Below, in pieces: positions 8,512-17,890 of a stretch of DNA of 64,000 nt. The notes beneath the pieces are model-generated. The model was not told the DNA's origin, ran no database searches, and saw nothing but the letters and a program-made list of their open reading frames with translations. Made by a program: the position numbers and the translations under genes. Numbering within the stretch: position 1 is the first letter of the stretch; each line of letters starts with the position of its first letter. Source of the stretch: an uncultured Eubacterium sp. (GTDB taxonomy: Bacteria > Bacillota > Clostridia > Lachnospirales > Lachnospiraceae); contig CAJUAU010000015.1 in the NCBI GenBank assembly GCA_910584645.1, positions 1 to 64,000 on the forward strand, in the 5' to 3' direction.

Positions 8512-8598
8512 TATAAAGGGGCTGTCGCACTAAGTAATTAGTGTGCAGCTCCTTTTCTGTGCAAAAAAACGAAAAATATAACTGCCAGCCCCTTTATA
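8512..8598. repeat. 87-base element with 13-base perfect terminal inverted repeats
   Basis: TATAAAGGGGCTG at 8512-8524 is repeated inverted as CAGCCCCTTTATA at 8586-8598. Inside is a further hairpin with GCACTAA and TTAGTG arms followed by CTCCTTTT. It contains no coding capacity. It looks like a MITE or the fused ends of an insertion sequence, and it may also serve as terminator for the RADAR-like operon that ends at 8630. No clear target-site duplication is visible. Confidence 0.45.
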
Positions 8599-8629
8599 TA
8601 ATTTACAAAGCAGACACTAATTAATGTGT

Positions 8630-11146
8630 TTACAAAAAACTTTGCTCCAGTCCCATTTTTCTTATATTGTCCAGCCATTGCAAAATCATCGTCCTTTTAT
8701 ACTTCGGTGTCCCATCTTCATTTTTTAATTTTTCCAATGCCAAAGCCAGATAAGCATATTCATTTTCCAAATATGTATTAAATACACCTTGATCATCCGT
8801 ATTGATCGTCACTAACAGTTGGGGACATGTCTCAAGTTCCTCACAATTATTAGTAAGGCCCAGATTGTACCACTTACTGATCGGGTGTCTGTCATATCGC
8901 TTAAAAGAACCAATGGAACAATTAGAAGAAGGATTCGTTTCTATACCAATTCCTCTTTCGCATATTTCTATCTGCATTCTTTTCTGAATCATTTTAACGG
9001 CTTTTACAATGGCAGGATTTACATGTACTTCCATTCTCTCCTGCCCGGTCTTTTTGATTTCCGGATTAAAATGATATAGATAATACAAATATGCTGTTTC
9101 TTTATCATAGCGAATGCGGTAATTCGATGGATATTTTCTGTTTATCGCATGATAATCCCATTCATCCAGACATATATCTTCTACTTTAAATCTGCCGTCG
9201 ATATAATTATAAGGGTTATCACCCCGTAATTTCCAGGAATCATAATAACTTTCTATAGAAAATTCAAAACCACTATTCTTTACATGATTCTTATAAATTA
9301 ATTTAATCAGTTCATTATATCTTTTTTTTATATGATTTATGGTATCCTCGCATCCTACCAGGCGGTATTTGCGGATTTTTCCATAAAGCCAGACCAGATT
9401 GTCTAAATAGTCCATTCTTCCAATCAATAATAAATTAGCTTTCTTATTATACCACTCATCAATATCAATCCCTAACGCCAGCGCATGTCCAAGCCGGTCT
9501 CCACATTGAAAGTTGAGGTATGTAATAACTTCATCGATCGCTCTTAAACCATCTACTACATCAAGAAAATCCTCTCCTACATGATAGGTATAGCGCAGTT
9601 GTATGATATCCGAATCCATTCTTCCATGATTTCTCAAAAATCGAAATGCCTGAGCGAACACTTCCGGACGGCACCAGATCTCAGCGGCACTGGCGTCTAG
9701 TCCGCGTACTCTCTCCGCATATTCTGGATATTTTTCCCTAAATTCAGCCAATGCTTTCGCAATTTTTTCAACGGATTCCCGTTTTTCATAATGCCGGCAC
9801 ATTCCAACCTCATCCGTAAATTCATCCTTTTCTTTAATAAAATGCATAACGTAGAAAAATTTATTTTTCATCATTTCATCGTCGCCTGAGATAATTTCAT
9901 CCATATTTTTTATATAAGAAAGATTTTCTTCCGCTGTTTTTTTGGGCGTAATACGTGCTTCCAGTTTTTCAATATGCTGATTCAATATAGTATCTTTTAC
10001 TGCCATTTTCAAAAAAACATCATAATATTTTGTATTTTCAATAAACCATTCCTTTCGATTTTGATATAGCAAAAAATTATCAAATCCAATATTTTCGTTT
10101 ACTTGGACAATCTCAGACCGCAATATATTTTTAATAATAAGATAAAGATAAAAAAGCTGGCATAGATCATCTCCTTCACACTCCCGGCTATATATTTTGT
10201 AAAAAACTTCGTACATGAGCCATCTCTCGCCAGCTAATATTTCATTCAAATGATGGTCAGGATTTGTCGCCAGATCTGTTTCACATATTGCATAATCATA
10301 CTCTGTGCCATAAAAATTCTGGTACAGTTCAATCTCATGCTGCAGTTCTCCTACATGCTGAACCAGTTCCAAAGGAAAATAAATATAATCCAATAAATCT
10401 TTCGTCAGACCAGAATCAATGCCTTTGATCCTTTTAAAAAGATAAATCCGAATACAGGCAGCTTTCAGATACAAGGAATACAGAGATTCTTCCATATAAC
10501 CGCCCTGGTACGCTGCATTTCGTTTTAACCGTCTTTTATCACTCCGTTCCAACGCATCTTTAAAATCCGGATTAATCACATCATTCATCAAGCTTATCCA
10601 GGAAATGTGAAACAGAGGAGCAGATCCTTTTAGATGGAAATGATTTTCTGCCGCCCCTTTTTCCAAAACTTTATTTAATGCCCGGCTGTTATGTCCGATA
10701 ACCGGTTTCCAGAAAAAATTTTTTCTCTTATTTCTCCCATGAACATCCTGAAAGGCAAGATAGGATGTAATAAAAATATCCTCTCCAATCTCTTTCGTCA
10801 TCTCATGCCATCGCAAAAAATGAAGATATTCACATACAGGCTGACCATTCTCCTCTGTCAAAACTTCTCCATCAAAAAGATAAAGTACGTCAAAAACATT
10901 AATTTCAGTTCCCTCTTTTCCGTCATCCTCCTCATAATAATTTTTATGCTTCATCCATTTAAGCTCACTTTTCAAAAAATAATAAAGATTGTGGATTTCA
11001 TCATTTGAACACCTCGTCATATATTCATTGGCCAGTATTTCAAATGTTTGTAATGGAATATTATTGTAACGAATCTCTTGGTTCTGCACTTCCTGTATAG
11101 AGATATGATTAAATAATATTCCTATGACAGCACGTATATTATCCAT
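8630..11146 (-). CDS. rdrB: RdrB-like adenosine deaminase of a RADAR-type defence system
   Basis: The protein has 838 residues, more than twice the size of a metabolic adenosine deaminase, as in RdrB. All metal and catalytic motifs of the deaminase fold are present in order: HFH at 169-171, HVGE at 522-525, the GDRLGHA motif around 550, PSSN near 740 and INTDD at 781-785. Between the first two lies a long insertion of about 350 residues. RdrB of RADAR converts adenosine or ATP to inosine forms during phage attack, working with the ATPase RdrA as a giant complex. It starts 21 bases after the ATPase gene with AAAGGAG in the gap. The motifs show deaminase chemistry; the RADAR assignment rests on size, partner and order. 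Confidence 0.85.
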   Translation of the reverse strand: MDNIRAVIGILFNHISIQEVQNQEIRYNNIPLQTFEILANEYMTRCSNDEIHNLYYFLKSELKWMKHKNYYEEDDGKEGTEINVFDVLYLFDGEVLTEENGQPVCEYLHFLRWHEMTKEIGEDIFITSYLAFQDVHGRNKRKNFFWKPVIGHNSRALNKVLEKGAAENHFHLKGSAPLFHISWISLMNDVINPDFKDALERSDKRRLKRNAAYQGGYMEESLYSLYLKAACIRIYLFKRIKGIDSGLTKDLLDYIYFPLELVQHVGELQHEIELYQNFYGTEYDYAICETDLATNPDHHLNEILAGERWLMYEVFYKIYSRECEGDDLCQLFYLYLIIKNILRSEIVQVNENIGFDNFLLYQNRKEWFIENTKYYDVFLKMAVKDTILNQHIEKLEARITPKKTAEENLSYIKNMDEIISGDDEMMKNKFFYVMHFIKEKDEFTDEVGMCRHYEKRESVEKIAKALAEFREKYPEYAERVRGLDASAAEIWCRPEVFAQAFRFLRNHGRMDSDIIQLRYTYHVGEDFLDVVDGLRAIDEVITYLNFQCGDRLGHALALGIDIDEWYNKKANLLLIGRMDYLDNLVWLYGKIRKYRLVGCEDTINHIKKRYNELIKLIYKNHVKNSGFEFSIESYYDSWKLRGDNPYNYIDGRFKVEDICLDEWDYHAINRKYPSNYRIRYDKETAYLYYLYHFNPEIKKTGQERMEVHVNPAIVKAVKMIQKRMQIEICERGIGIETNPSSNCSIGSFKRYDRHPISKWYNLGLTNNCEELETCPQLLVTINTDDQGVFNTYLENEYAYLALALEKLKNEDGTPKYKRTMILQWLDNIRKMGLEQSFL

Positions 11147-11167
11147 TCCAGTATTCTCCTTTGAATC

Positions 11168-13675
11168 TTAATCCATTAATGGAGTATCATGTTGAAAATC
11201 TAACGGTCTCTGAAGTTTATTAATCATTTTTTGCAAACTTTCTTTAATGTTTTTATCCTTTTTAATAAACAGGTAGACAACAGGATAAAACCGAAAAGAT
11301 TTAAAATAATTATCGGCTTCTCTTTGTCTGTCCAAAAATTTATCTCTCTCCTTCAATTCATTAGATATGGTATCATATATATCCTGTATGATATCATAAA
11401 TTCTTTCAGCGTCAAAATATACCGCTTTTTCTTCTAATTTTCTTCCAATATTGTAAGTCAATTCAACGTTGTTCACTGGAAAAACAGTATTGGTGTTATG
11501 CTTCTTTTCCCATTTTTCGATCAAATCATACAAATAGTACCGGTCGATCTCAAGGTTTTGCAAAAGTTCTTCTTTACAACACTGAATATCCTTATGAGTG
11601 GTATGCTGCAGGGCCAGATCAAATTGCTCGATCACTCCATTTTTAAAATTATTTTTAAAGGATTTGCAGATCCATTTCATATTTTGAACATCACATAGAG
11701 CATAATCGATATTAAAATCTGCCGATAAATCTTTTTGAGGACTCATTTTCAATACAACGACATAATTGTCATCGCTTTTTAAAGCATCTTCATTGCTGCT
11801 ATGGTCTAATTTGACATTATCAATACTTCTAATCTCATAGCTAAAATCAAAAATGTTTTTTTCCGCCCAGCTCTTTCTGTATTTCGTAATATCATAAAAA
11901 GATAATATCGCCTGAAAAGCTAAAATATCTCCCCTGATCCCGCTGAATTTTGAATTTAAAAGGATTTGGATCTCCTTTGCTCTTTGGTCAACTCTGCCTT
12001 TTGCACATTTTAGTATTTCCTCCCTGGAAATAGTCAAAGTGATATCTAACAGGCTTAAAGGCGCACCCGTTTGAATACCGTCACGGGTTTTAGGCCTGAT
12101 AAATTCTAACATGCCTGGGAGTATATTTTCTACATAATTGCCAAAAATGGACTGTTTAAATAACTGGTCTGCTATATCTTCTGGATTATTCTCACTTAAC
12201 AAAAGAGTATAATAAGCTAAAATAAAATTTATTGTGTTTTTGCAATTAAATTCTTTACGTTCCAGCAGATGACATCCAAAAAGAACTTCACTGAGCCGAC
12301 AGCCTGCCTGTAGGCTGTCCCTAAGATACGTATGATACTCGTAACGATTCAGGTAAGGTTCTAATACGTCATCTATAAAATGAATAAAAAACTTATTTAC
12401 CTCATATATTTCATTTTGAAACACAAGCCTCAGTCTATCGTAGGATGAAATACTATCTATCTTTTCCAGCATAGAATGTTTTATATGGTTTCGGAACCAT
12501 TCTATAATGTGGTTTGCTCCATAATCCGTATATGAATCCAGCTTTTCTATTTCATATAACTTATTCACTACTTCCCTCAGCGTATTCCCAACCAAAAAAT
12601 GATACTTTTCTCTTTCACAATCCAACTGAATCCTGTTTTTAAATAGAATCTTTAATATTTTTTTATTTATGGACTCACAATCCGAAGATCCAGTCATTAA
12701 GTTTAACGTATGTATTTCCGGCATGTAGACTCTGAGGTTTAACGCAATAATTTTACTCAGATATTCGTTGGCCAATGTTTCTTTTAATCTCATATCAATT
12801 TTATATTCATCATTTTGAATATGGAACTTTTGATTAAAATATACTTCATTAAAGTGGTTTTCACAAATTTTATTTAACCGTTCAATATCCGCTGTTATTA
12901 AGATGATTATATTGGGAACACCTAAAAACAAATGAATCTGTTCTAAGATACGGTATGAATTTAGCCCGGCCATATCGACATCATCGATCGTCAGCACCAG
13001 ATATTTTTCTTTTTTAGAAGAAGTGTTTTCTAAAATAGTATCCAAAAACAGAGAGACAAAATCCCGAAAAGTTTTTCTTAAGTTCATGCTGCCCGCCAGA
13101 TTATGTAATTGTTTTATTGTCGTCAACTGGGTAGGTTTCGACATTTCGAGATAGTTCTGATAATCTGATTTCAGAGCAGAAAATTCTTTTGCCATTCTCT
13201 CTTTTGAAATTAAGGATTTTTCACTTCTCCCTCCCTCTTTCTCTATCTGTTCATAATAATCCCACATCCTGGCAAGAACAATTTCAAGTACGCCTTCATT
13301 ATGTCCCAGCATAGAGGCAAGAATTGCATCCAATGTCAAAAAAGTTACATCATCTCTGATCTTGTAACCTTCTCCCATCTCTCCATTCTCGGTCAGTTTT
13401 ACATATCGACCATATTCTCTTAAAAATTTAGAAAAGGAAAACATCGCAGATGTTTTCCCTGTACCACGTCCTCCTAGAAAAGAAACCGTATTGGAGATCT
13501 CTATATCGAAACCTGTTTCATTTTCCGATTTCAATTTGTCATTATTATTTAAAATATCCGAAACACACATGACAGCCCTCTGATACTGAGAAACGAAAAG
13601 GGAAGTGTCAAAATCCTTAAAATTTTCTATCCTTACCCGGTTAACTGTATTTGTATCCAAAGTATATTCCTTCAT
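11168..13675 (-). CDS. rdrA: RdrA-like P-loop ATPase of a RADAR-type defence system
   Basis: The protein has 835 residues. Walker A is GGRGTGKTS at 68-76, Walker B is YLVLTIDDVDM around 225-235, and a sensor-like strand IIILITAD follows near 256. The N-terminal ATPase is followed by about 550 mostly helical residues with no recognised domain. Length, architecture and position directly upstream of the large deaminase match RdrA, which oligomerises and is needed with RdrB for protection against phage. The start lies four bases after the stop of the TPR gene, with GAAGGAAGG upstream, so the three genes are probably translated from one message. Confidence 0.85.
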   Translation of the reverse strand: MKEYTLDTNTVNRVRIENFKDFDTSLFVSQYQRAVMCVSDILNNNDKLKSENETGFDIEISNTVSFLGGRGTGKTSAMFSFSKFLREYGRYVKLTENGEMGEGYKIRDDVTFLTLDAILASMLGHNEGVLEIVLARMWDYYEQIEKEGGRSEKSLISKERMAKEFSALKSDYQNYLEMSKPTQLTTIKQLHNLAGSMNLRKTFRDFVSLFLDTILENTSSKKEKYLVLTIDDVDMAGLNSYRILEQIHLFLGVPNIIILITADIERLNKICENHFNEVYFNQKFHIQNDEYKIDMRLKETLANEYLSKIIALNLRVYMPEIHTLNLMTGSSDCESINKKILKILFKNRIQLDCEREKYHFLVGNTLREVVNKLYEIEKLDSYTDYGANHIIEWFRNHIKHSMLEKIDSISSYDRLRLVFQNEIYEVNKFFIHFIDDVLEPYLNRYEYHTYLRDSLQAGCRLSEVLFGCHLLERKEFNCKNTINFILAYYTLLLSENNPEDIADQLFKQSIFGNYVENILPGMLEFIRPKTRDGIQTGAPLSLLDITLTISREEILKCAKGRVDQRAKEIQILLNSKFSGIRGDILAFQAILSFYDITKYRKSWAEKNIFDFSYEIRSIDNVKLDHSSNEDALKSDDNYVVVLKMSPQKDLSADFNIDYALCDVQNMKWICKSFKNNFKNGVIEQFDLALQHTTHKDIQCCKEELLQNLEIDRYYLYDLIEKWEKKHNTNTVFPVNNVELTYNIGRKLEEKAVYFDAERIYDIIQDIYDTISNELKERDKFLDRQREADNYFKSFRFYPVVYLFIKKDKNIKESLQKMINKLQRPLDFQHDTPLMD

Positions 13676-13679
13676 TCTA

Positions 13680-15008
13680 TCATCCTTCCTTCTTCAAAAG
13701 TTCTTCATATATTTTTGCCTTTTCTTGATTGGAGATCTGCGAGTATAGAGTGCACAAATTATCATAAATTTGTGAAATCTTTAACTTTTCTTTCAAAAGT
13801 TTATACTGCTTATTAAAAATATCTGAGGATGTTTTTCTGATTGCATTCTTAAACCCGGAACAAAAATCATCCTGGGTGTCATAAATTTGATTCCATAAAT
13901 ACACTGCATTTTCATAATAAGATATTGCACCATTTATATTGTTATAGTCATTTCTCTCAATCTTCGCTAAATTTTTATATGTTTTATATAAATATTCAAT
14001 TTCCATAGGGCGTAAGATCTGTTTAGAACACCTGATCTGCAGAATTTGGACAATCCGCATGTATTGGCGTTTAGCTTCTTCTATATTTTGAAGAGAGACA
14101 TAACACTCTGCCATTTTATATATCGCCCGATAATAGATAGGGTTAATATACGCTGCCTTCGTAAAATACTTTAATGCCGTAATAGGATCCCTATACTTCC
14201 CCTTCCAGATATTCCCCATCTTATAACACGCAAATGCATTATAATCTTTTTCTGCCGCCTTCGCATAATACACGGAAGCCTCCCGGTATTTCCCTAAAAG
14301 GTCATCATATACCTGTGCATAAAGCAAATCCAGATCGTTCCATTGTTCATCGGAACCGCTTGCCAAGTCATTTAAAATGTCCAAAATACTATTTACATCA
14401 TATAAAAAAACTTCATTTAACCGCTTACAGTAGTAATTATATTCATACGCCAGATAAACATAGGAAAACATTAAAAATTTGCTTTCGTCACAATTAAGTT
14501 CGTAAATTTTTTGGACTGCACTGCTATAATTGACACAAACTTCACGATATATATCCTGATCCGGAGCAAAGAACCTCGTTCCCAAAATCGTTTCCATGAT
14601 ATGATTTTGATCATATAATTCAAGTAAATACAATAAACACCCTTTTTCCATGCCAAATTGATCGTATGATTCACACAGGTGTTCTAATAACTTTTTCATA
14701 CATGTTTTAGGCGAGTCATTCGCTTTCAGATAAATTATATCATCATTCCGATTAAGACGCCCGCTTTCCTTTTTACCCATGCTGATCACAATCGCATCGG
14801 GGGGGATTTCAAACTTTGAATCCGAGTCATTCAGGATAAAAATCTCAATATCAAAAGAAACTTCTGGATATCTCATTAATTTTTGCATTTGGGCATCTTC
14901 ACATTCTACTCTTTCATATACATATATACCAGTCATCCTGAAAAATGTCAAAATATAAGTAGACAAAAAAATATCTGTATCTGTATATGTCATCCGAATA
15001 TCTTTCAT
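13680..15008 (-). CDS. TPR protein with unrecognised N-terminal domain, first gene of RADAR-like operon
   Basis: The protein has 442 residues. From about residue 225 it contains TPR-like helix pairs (for example ASVYYAKAAEKDYNAFACYKM, then ALKYFTKAAYINPIYYRAIYKM, then AISYYENAVYLW). The first 120 residues alternate strands and helices (FDIEIFILND, then DAIVISMG, then DIIYLKAN), suggesting a small Rossmann-like or TIR-like fold, but no catalytic motif is recognised. It is four bases from rdrA and probably part of the same system. RADAR loci described earlier carry rdrA and rdrB with optional small membrane proteins, not this gene to my knowledge. A role as sensor, adaptor or regulator is inferred. 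The ribosome binding site is weak (GGGGGC). Confidence 0.7.
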   Translation of the reverse strand: MKDIRMTYTDTDIFLSTYILTFFRMTGIYVYERVECEDAQMQKLMRYPEVSFDIEIFILNDSDSKFEIPPDAIVISMGKKESGRLNRNDDIIYLKANDSPKTCMKKLLEHLCESYDQFGMEKGCLLYLLELYDQNHIMETILGTRFFAPDQDIYREVCVNYSSAVQKIYELNCDESKFLMFSYVYLAYEYNYYCKRLNEVFLYDVNSILDILNDLASGSDEQWNDLDLLYAQVYDDLLGKYREASVYYAKAAEKDYNAFACYKMGNIWKGKYRDPITALKYFTKAAYINPIYYRAIYKMAECYVSLQNIEEAKRQYMRIVQILQIRCSKQILRPMEIEYLYKTYKNLAKIERNDYNNINGAISYYENAVYLWNQIYDTQDDFCSGFKNAIRKTSSDIFNKQYKLLKEKLKISQIYDNLCTLYSQISNQEKAKIYEELLKKEG

Positions 15009-15152
15009 AAATATGCCCCCACATCAATTCCTCAAGCCATAGGAATAACGATTTATATTATATAATTTAAAACCAAGTGCTATACTGCTTGATTTCTGCA
15101 GCTACAAAAACACTACTAACCATGTCAATTCAACATAAAAATACTTTTTTTG

Positions 15153-15182
15153 ATTTTATCACATAAAAACAACGATTGTCAA
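15153..15182 (-). promoter_or_regulatory. Promoter for the RADAR-like operon
   Basis: On the minus strand TTGACA (15177-15182) is followed after 18 bases by TAAAAT (15153-15158), preceded by TG. It would give a leader of roughly 135 bases before the TPR start. The rest of the 15009-15389 gap is AT-rich; I see no gene in it, and the HD-GYP promoter is probably in its right part. Confidence 0.55.
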
Positions 15183-15389
15183 TTGGTATTCCTCGGGTTT
15201 TCGCATTTTTTCTAACTATTTTACCCAGTTTTTAACATTCTGCCACAATCCTTCAAAATACTTTTAGTGTTCCCACCACAATAAATACTATTCAATATTT
15301 TATTTCATATTCATAATATTTCCATTTCTGCCGATATATAATTTATACTATACGCTTTGAATATATAGATAGCAGATACACGAAAAAAA

Positions 15390-16508
15390 ATGGTGGTGGA
15401 TGGATTGATTAGACGTTATTATGTACGCATCAGCTCCCTGAAAGAGGGCATGAAGATAGATCAGACAATCAAAGACCGGATGGACCGCACACTGATCGCC
15501 CGCGGCACCCCGTTGGACGAGTTTCTTATAGACGGAATGAAAAAACGCGGGATCACCGGTGTCTACATACAGGAAGGGGAAGAAGATCCGGAACCGGACA
15601 AGCCGGAGCCTCCTCTGCCGGATTTTGTGCGCAAAAATATAGAGAAATATAAGACGAAAGACCCCGCTAAGGTGAAACTGACCGAAAGTGTTAAAAAACG
15701 TGTCTCTGAGGGAATACAATATCTATACAACAATTCCAGCTCGGAGCAGTTTACCAATACCGCCAATAAAATTACGGCGGATCTGATGAAAGCCATCGAT
15801 GACAACGATGCTCTCGCCGTAGATATCAGCGCGCTTAAGACCAGCGATGAGTACACCTTTAAACACAGCGTGGATGTAGCTACGTTGTCCATGATCATTG
15901 CCAGGAACAAAGGACTTTCCCAAAAAGAAGTATACGATATCGGCATCGCAGGGCTGCTCCACGACATGGGCAAATCAAAAATTCCCCTGGAGATCCTGAA
16001 TAAGCCTGCCAGATTGAGCGACGAAGAATTTGCCATCATGAAGTCCCACTCCACCCTGGGCTATGAGATATTGAAAGAAAAAAAAGAATTTTCTGATGTA
16101 ATTTCACTGTCGGTACTGCAGCACCATGAAAAAATGAATGGTAAGGGATACCCTCTTGGGTGCACCTCTGAAAAAATCGTTCCCTTTGCCAAAATTCTTT
16201 CCGTAACAGATGTATACGATGCTCTCGTGACAGAGCGCCCTTACAAGAAATCATTTTCACAGCGTACCGCCGTGGAGATGATCATGTCCATGACAGATGA
16301 ACTTGATATCTCCGCCATGAAATGCTTTCTTGAGAGTGTTATCCTCTACCCGGTGAATTCCACCGTAACACTGAGCAACGGTGAAGATGCAAGAGTGGTA
16401 AAGAATAACAAGCACTCCGTCCTAAGACCAACCGTGGTCGGCTTAAAAACCGGAAATGTATATGATCTGGCAGATGATCTGGAATGCGCCAGCATCATCA
16501 TTCAGTAA
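15390..16508 (+). CDS. HD-GYP domain protein, probable cyclic-di-GMP phosphodiesterase
   Basis: The protein has 372 residues. The N-terminal part (RRYYVRISSLKEGMKI and the following 80 residues) resembles the DUF3391 region found before HD-GYP domains. The HD-GYP core is present with LLHDMGKSKIP, then HHEKMNGKGYP (the HHExxxGxGYP signature) and VTDVYDALVTERPYK. Such enzymes hydrolyse cyclic di-GMP. Metal-binding residues look intact. The start is uncertain: no good ribosome binding site precedes the ATG, and a TTG five codons in is possible. It marks the point where the AT-rich island ends. Confidence 0.85.
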   Translation: MVVDGLIRRYYVRISSLKEGMKIDQTIKDRMDRTLIARGTPLDEFLIDGMKKRGITGVYIQEGEEDPEPDKPEPPLPDFVRKNIEKYKTKDPAKVKLTESVKKRVSEGIQYLYNNSSSEQFTNTANKITADLMKAIDDNDALAVDISALKTSDEYTFKHSVDVATLSMIIARNKGLSQKEVYDIGIAGLLHDMGKSKIPLEILNKPARLSDEEFAIMKSHSTLGYEILKEKKEFSDVISLSVLQHHEKMNGKGYPLGCTSEKIVPFAKILSVTDVYDALVTERPYKKSFSQRTAVEMIMSMTDELDISAMKCFLESVILYPVNSTVTLSNGEDARVVKNNKHSVLRPTVVGLKTGNVYDLADDLECASIIIQ

Positions 16509-16567
16509 TATATAAATGTTAGGTAGACGCTTCAAAGAAGATAAAAAGTTTCAAAGAAAAGAAAAAA

Positions 16568-16623
16568 GCCCGGCAACATAGCTAGGCGGCACAAACTGGT
16601 GCCATTAATCTAGCTGCGCGGGC
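16568..16623 (-). terminator. Structured terminator of the arg operon
   Basis: On the minus strand three stacked helices form: GCCCG with CGGGC outside, AGCTAG with CTAGCT in the middle, and GGCAC with GTGCC at the tip. TTTTTT follows at once. It lies 15 bases after the argD stop, so it should end the arg transcript. The middle and inner parts are more elaborate than a plain terminator. Confidence 0.65.
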
Positions 16624-16637
16624 CCTGCATAGCAAAA

Positions 16638-17828
16638 CTATTCATATTCTGAAAGGATCTGTTCCAGGATCCCTGTCATTTCATCGATGTGGCATGTCTC
16701 TACCACCAGCGGAGGGACAAAACGGATTACATTGGTTCCGGCGCTCATCAGGATCAATCCCTTTTCCAGCGCTTTACTGCAGAGTTCTCCCACCGGCGCA
16801 TCGCACTCCAGACCGCGCATCAGTCCCAGACCTCTCGTTTCTTTCGCCACAGCATATGTATCCACAAGCCTGGAGAGCTTGTTTTCAAGATATTTTCCAA
16901 CGGTATTTACATGTTCCAGAATCTTCTTTTCCTCAAATATTTCCAGAGATTTGACGACGGCAGTGCATGCCAGGGGATTCCCGCCAAAAGTCGTACCGTG
17001 GTCTCCCGGTACCAGCGCTTTCGCCACCTCTTCTGTCGCCGCAATGGCGCCTACGGTGATGCCATTTCCGATTCCTTTCGCCATCGTGGCGATATCCGGC
17101 TTTATGCCGTAATGTTCATAGGCAAACATCTTTCCCGTACGCCCCATTCCACACTGGATCTCATCGCAGATCATCATGATATCATGCCTGCGGCAGAGCT
17201 CGCGGATTCCTTTCAGAAATCCTTCCTCTGCCGGATAAATGCCGCCCTCCCCCTGGACCGCCTCCAGGATGACCGCATATGTTTTATCCGATATGCTCTG
17301 CTCCACACTTTTTAGATCATTGTAATCTGCAAAATGAACACCGGAGATCAGCGGCTCAAAGGGTTCCCGGTATTTCTTCGTCCCCGTCACAGACAGCGCT
17401 CCCATACTTCTTCCATGGAATGCCTTATTCATGGAGACTATCTCCGTCCGGTCCGTATAACCTTTCATCAAGGCATATTTCCTCGCCAGTTTCAAAGCCC
17501 CCTCGTTGGCTTCCGTTCCACTGTTTGCCATAAATACCTTATCCAGCCCCGTGGCCTTCGCCAGTCCCTTGGCTGCCTTCTTCAAAGGCTCTGAATAAAA
17601 GTAATTGGAAAAATGCAGACCCTTGTCAATCTGTTCTTTCAGCGCCTCTTTAAACTCCTCGTCGCTGTAGCCCAAAGCGCATACGGCGATGCCGCCGCCA
17701 AAATCAAGGTATTTTTTCCCCTCCGTATCAAAGAGGTACACCCCCTGTCCGTGATCCAGCTCCACTGGATACCGGTTGTAGGAGTGAATCAGATATTTCT
17801 CCGCCTCATCTATGCTGTTTTTCATCAT
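16638..17828 (-). CDS. argD: Acetylornithine aminotransferase
   Basis: This PLP-dependent class III aminotransferase converts N-acetylglutamate semialdehyde to N-acetylornithine in arginine synthesis. Visible features include NSGTEANEGALKLAR, the AFHGRSMGALSVTG motif, CDEIQCGMGRTGK, and the PLP lysine in MAKGIGNG. I chose the ATG at 17828 because AGTGAGG lies nine bases upstream; a GTG at 17843 is less likely. It is the last gene of argC-J-B-D. Confidence 0.95.
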   Translation of the reverse strand: MMKNSIDEAEKYLIHSYNRYPVELDHGQGVYLFDTEGKKYLDFGGGIAVCALGYSDEEFKEALKEQIDKGLHFSNYFYSEPLKKAAKGLAKATGLDKVFMANSGTEANEGALKLARKYALMKGYTDRTEIVSMNKAFHGRSMGALSVTGTKKYREPFEPLISGVHFADYNDLKSVEQSISDKTYAVILEAVQGEGGIYPAEEGFLKGIRELCRRHDIMMICDEIQCGMGRTGKMFAYEHYGIKPDIATMAKGIGNGITVGAIAATEEVAKALVPGDHGTTFGGNPLACTAVVKSLEIFEEKKILEHVNTVGKYLENKLSRLVDTYAVAKETRGLGLMRGLECDAPVGELCSKALEKGLILMSAGTNVIRFVPPLVVETCHIDEMTGILEQILSEYE

Positions 17829-17890
17829 TTCGCCAAACCTCACTTTATGTTATATTCGCCCGACAGCGCAAATTTGAACCCGCCATTGAG

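Noticed and set aside
16568..16623. Cyclic-di-GMP riboswitch near the HD-GYP gene
   Set aside because: There is only one hairpin set and it lies beyond argD on the minus strand followed by a T-run; the two-hairpin core of known c-di-GMP riboswitches is missing.
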